From assembly GCA_023974075.1 (NCBI GenBank), contig JAMFTG010000049.1, forward strand, positions 454,501 through 518,500: 64,000 nucleotides of DNA, given 5' to 3'. The position numbers and the translations under genes are program-made. The stretch comes from Chaenocephalus aceratus (lineage: Eukaryota > Chordata > Actinopteri > Perciformes > Channichthyidae). The notes under the pieces were generated by a model. That model saw only the letters and a program-made list of their open reading frames with translations. It was not told the DNA's origin and ran no database searches. Shown one piece after another: positions 63,133-64,000 of the stretch (position 1 is its first letter; the number at the start of each line of letters is the position of its first letter).

Positions 63133-63330
63133 TCAACTACTGTCTTTCCAACACACAGATTGACCCTCACTGTCATCACGATGAAACACGTCCAGAAGAA
63201 TGTCATGCAAAGCTGCCTGCCTTCGACTCTCCCTGACTGCTTCCTTAGCACCTGGTGGAGGGGGCGATAGGCTACTCTTCAAATGTTTCACGAAATACTT
63301 ACCATCATGACTACTCTTACTGTTTAACAT
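63133..63330 (-). CDS. Hypothetical 65-codon frame downstream of the THAP exon
   Basis: Minus frame from ATG at 63330 with mixed, protein-like composition (YFVKHLKSSLSPPPP, then a basic-acidic part) ending in TGA. It could be a second exon of the THAP gene: an AG at its start (TTAAACAG) would join in frame, but that acceptor lacks a good pyrimidine tract. It does not encode the C-x2-H second half of a THAP domain. Confidence 0.3.
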   Translation of the reverse strand: MLNSKSSHDGKYFVKHLKSSLSPPPPGAKEAVRESRRQAALHDILLDVFHRDDSEGQSVCWKDSS

Positions 63331-63448
63331 GTTGGTTTACTTCAGGCTACTAAAAATGACAAGGCCAAGTAATGTAATGCTAACTAACGTGCTCGCTACC
63401 AGCTAGGTAGCTAACTTGACTATGTTCCATGCAAAACATGTGTATTAC

Positions 63449-63549
63449 CTGATAGGTTTGGTCCAACGACTCCTGGTGCTTTCATCAGACGGGAATTGAT
63501 AGAACGAGCAAGTGGTATGATCACAACCTGGTACAAAGCACACAGGCAT
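63449..63549 (-). CDS. First coding exon of a THAP-domain protein
   Basis: ATG at 63549, 33 codons and two bases, then donor CAG|GTAATA at 63448. The peptide starts MPVCFVPGC and continues with SFYQFPSDESTRSRW. This fits the N-terminal half of a THAP zinc finger: C-x4-C, F-x2-FP, and the invariant W. THAP proteins bind DNA in the nucleus and derive from P-element-like transposases. The rest of the domain (P, second C-x2-H) must lie in a later exon that I cannot find to the left. It could be a host gene or a P-element relic. Confidence 0.65.
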
Positions 63550-63840
63550 CTTGTAAAAGTGAATTTATTTTTAGCAATCAGTTATGAGATCTTCTTCGCT
63601 TTAATTACGAGTCGCAACCACTTGGAGCATTATCGCCTGTGACATCACATACGCGACCCAGAATGGGATTTGTAGTCGCGTATTTTTCAGTCTTATATTT
63701 CAACAGTTTTACGACAAAATGTGACTTTTTTGACATGGAACTTATTGTTTAAGATTGACAAACATCATATGTGTAGTTCATGGCACAATTCAAACGGGAT
63801 CAAAAGATACGTTTTCTCTCTCCATTGAATTCAATGTAAA
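63550..63840. other. Upstream of the THAP exon
   Basis: Contains TACGCGACCCAGAATGGGAT near 63651 and AT-rich sequence. No clear TATA box was found. It may hold the promoter and 5' untranslated region of the THAP gene. Confidence 0.3.
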
Positions 63841-64000
63841 TGTTTCGCTTCCGGGGTCCCATGGGCCGGAAGTAGATAGTCGTTACTTCGCCTCTCTATA
63901 AGGGCAAAGAGGCGGAGCCGAGGCGCGACCTGCTGCCTCCGAACTGGAAGTAAACAGAGCTAGCTCAGGCTAAGAAGCTAAGCTAACATGAAATACATGC
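63841..64000. repeat. Interspersed repeat, inverted relative to 4195-4294
   Basis: 63901-64000 is the reverse complement of 4195-4294 with about one mismatch; the repeat continues past the window edge. Confidence 0.9.

Overview
The window is vertebrate nuclear DNA, almost certainly from a teleost fish. It has no bacterial gene organisation, introns have GT/AG borders, long (CA)n arrays occur, and it is packed with fish-type mobile elements: hAT DNA transposons with 8-bp target duplications, several APE-type LINEs, TTAA- and TA-flanked MITEs and a Harbinger-like fragment. The species cannot be named from the sequence. Most open frames are fragments of transposons, shadows of zinc-finger arrays or translated microsatellites. 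I see no rRNA or tRNA gene.

Region by region: 1-4.3 kb holds a spliced, 3'-truncated integrase-core gene between two nearly identical ~400-bp direct repeats. 4.3-9.2 kb holds a decayed LTR-element gag region split by a BED-finger hAT derivative, then a LINE 3' end and (GT)n. 9.2-19.4 kb is paralogous block A: a broken 11-finger C2H2 exon (minus strand), a MITE-like repeat with (CA)n, a long-inverted-repeat foldback element and a mosaic LINE. 19.4-31.2 kb holds LINE fragments: an L2-like piece, an I-clade LINE with RNase H, and a ~6-kb LINE with an SGNH-type ORF1 that carries an in-frame minisatellite and a hAT insertion. 31.2-37.6 kb holds an inverted duplicate of 21.0-22.3 kb with two candidate micro-exons, a second foldback element inserted at a recognisable empty site, and a hAT. 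37.6-49.3 kb is block B, inverted relative to A: the mosaic LINE, into which a hAT with an apparently intact 684-residue transposase has jumped, followed by an intact 9-finger C2H2 exon. 49.3-56.3 kb holds minisatellites, hAT tips and an I-like LINE. 56.7-60.6 kb is block C: a frameshifted 8-finger exon with a TTAA MITE and (CA)n. 60.6-64 kb holds a Harbinger-type Myb fragment and the first exon of a THAP-domain protein.

Three things stand out. First, three related foldback elements share a core but have different tips, each built of short palindromes with a fixed spacing (for example TCGTG-N8-CACGA, CCCGT-N8-ACGGG, CGTG-N7-CACG). Second, a C2H2 zinc-finger exon and a LINE 5' end lie head to head in three paralogous blocks; only the middle array keeps a clean frame. 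Third, a complete hAT element is present with its own nested insertions. The zinc-finger frames contain no ATG, so start-codon-based ORF calling misses them and reports the wrong frame.
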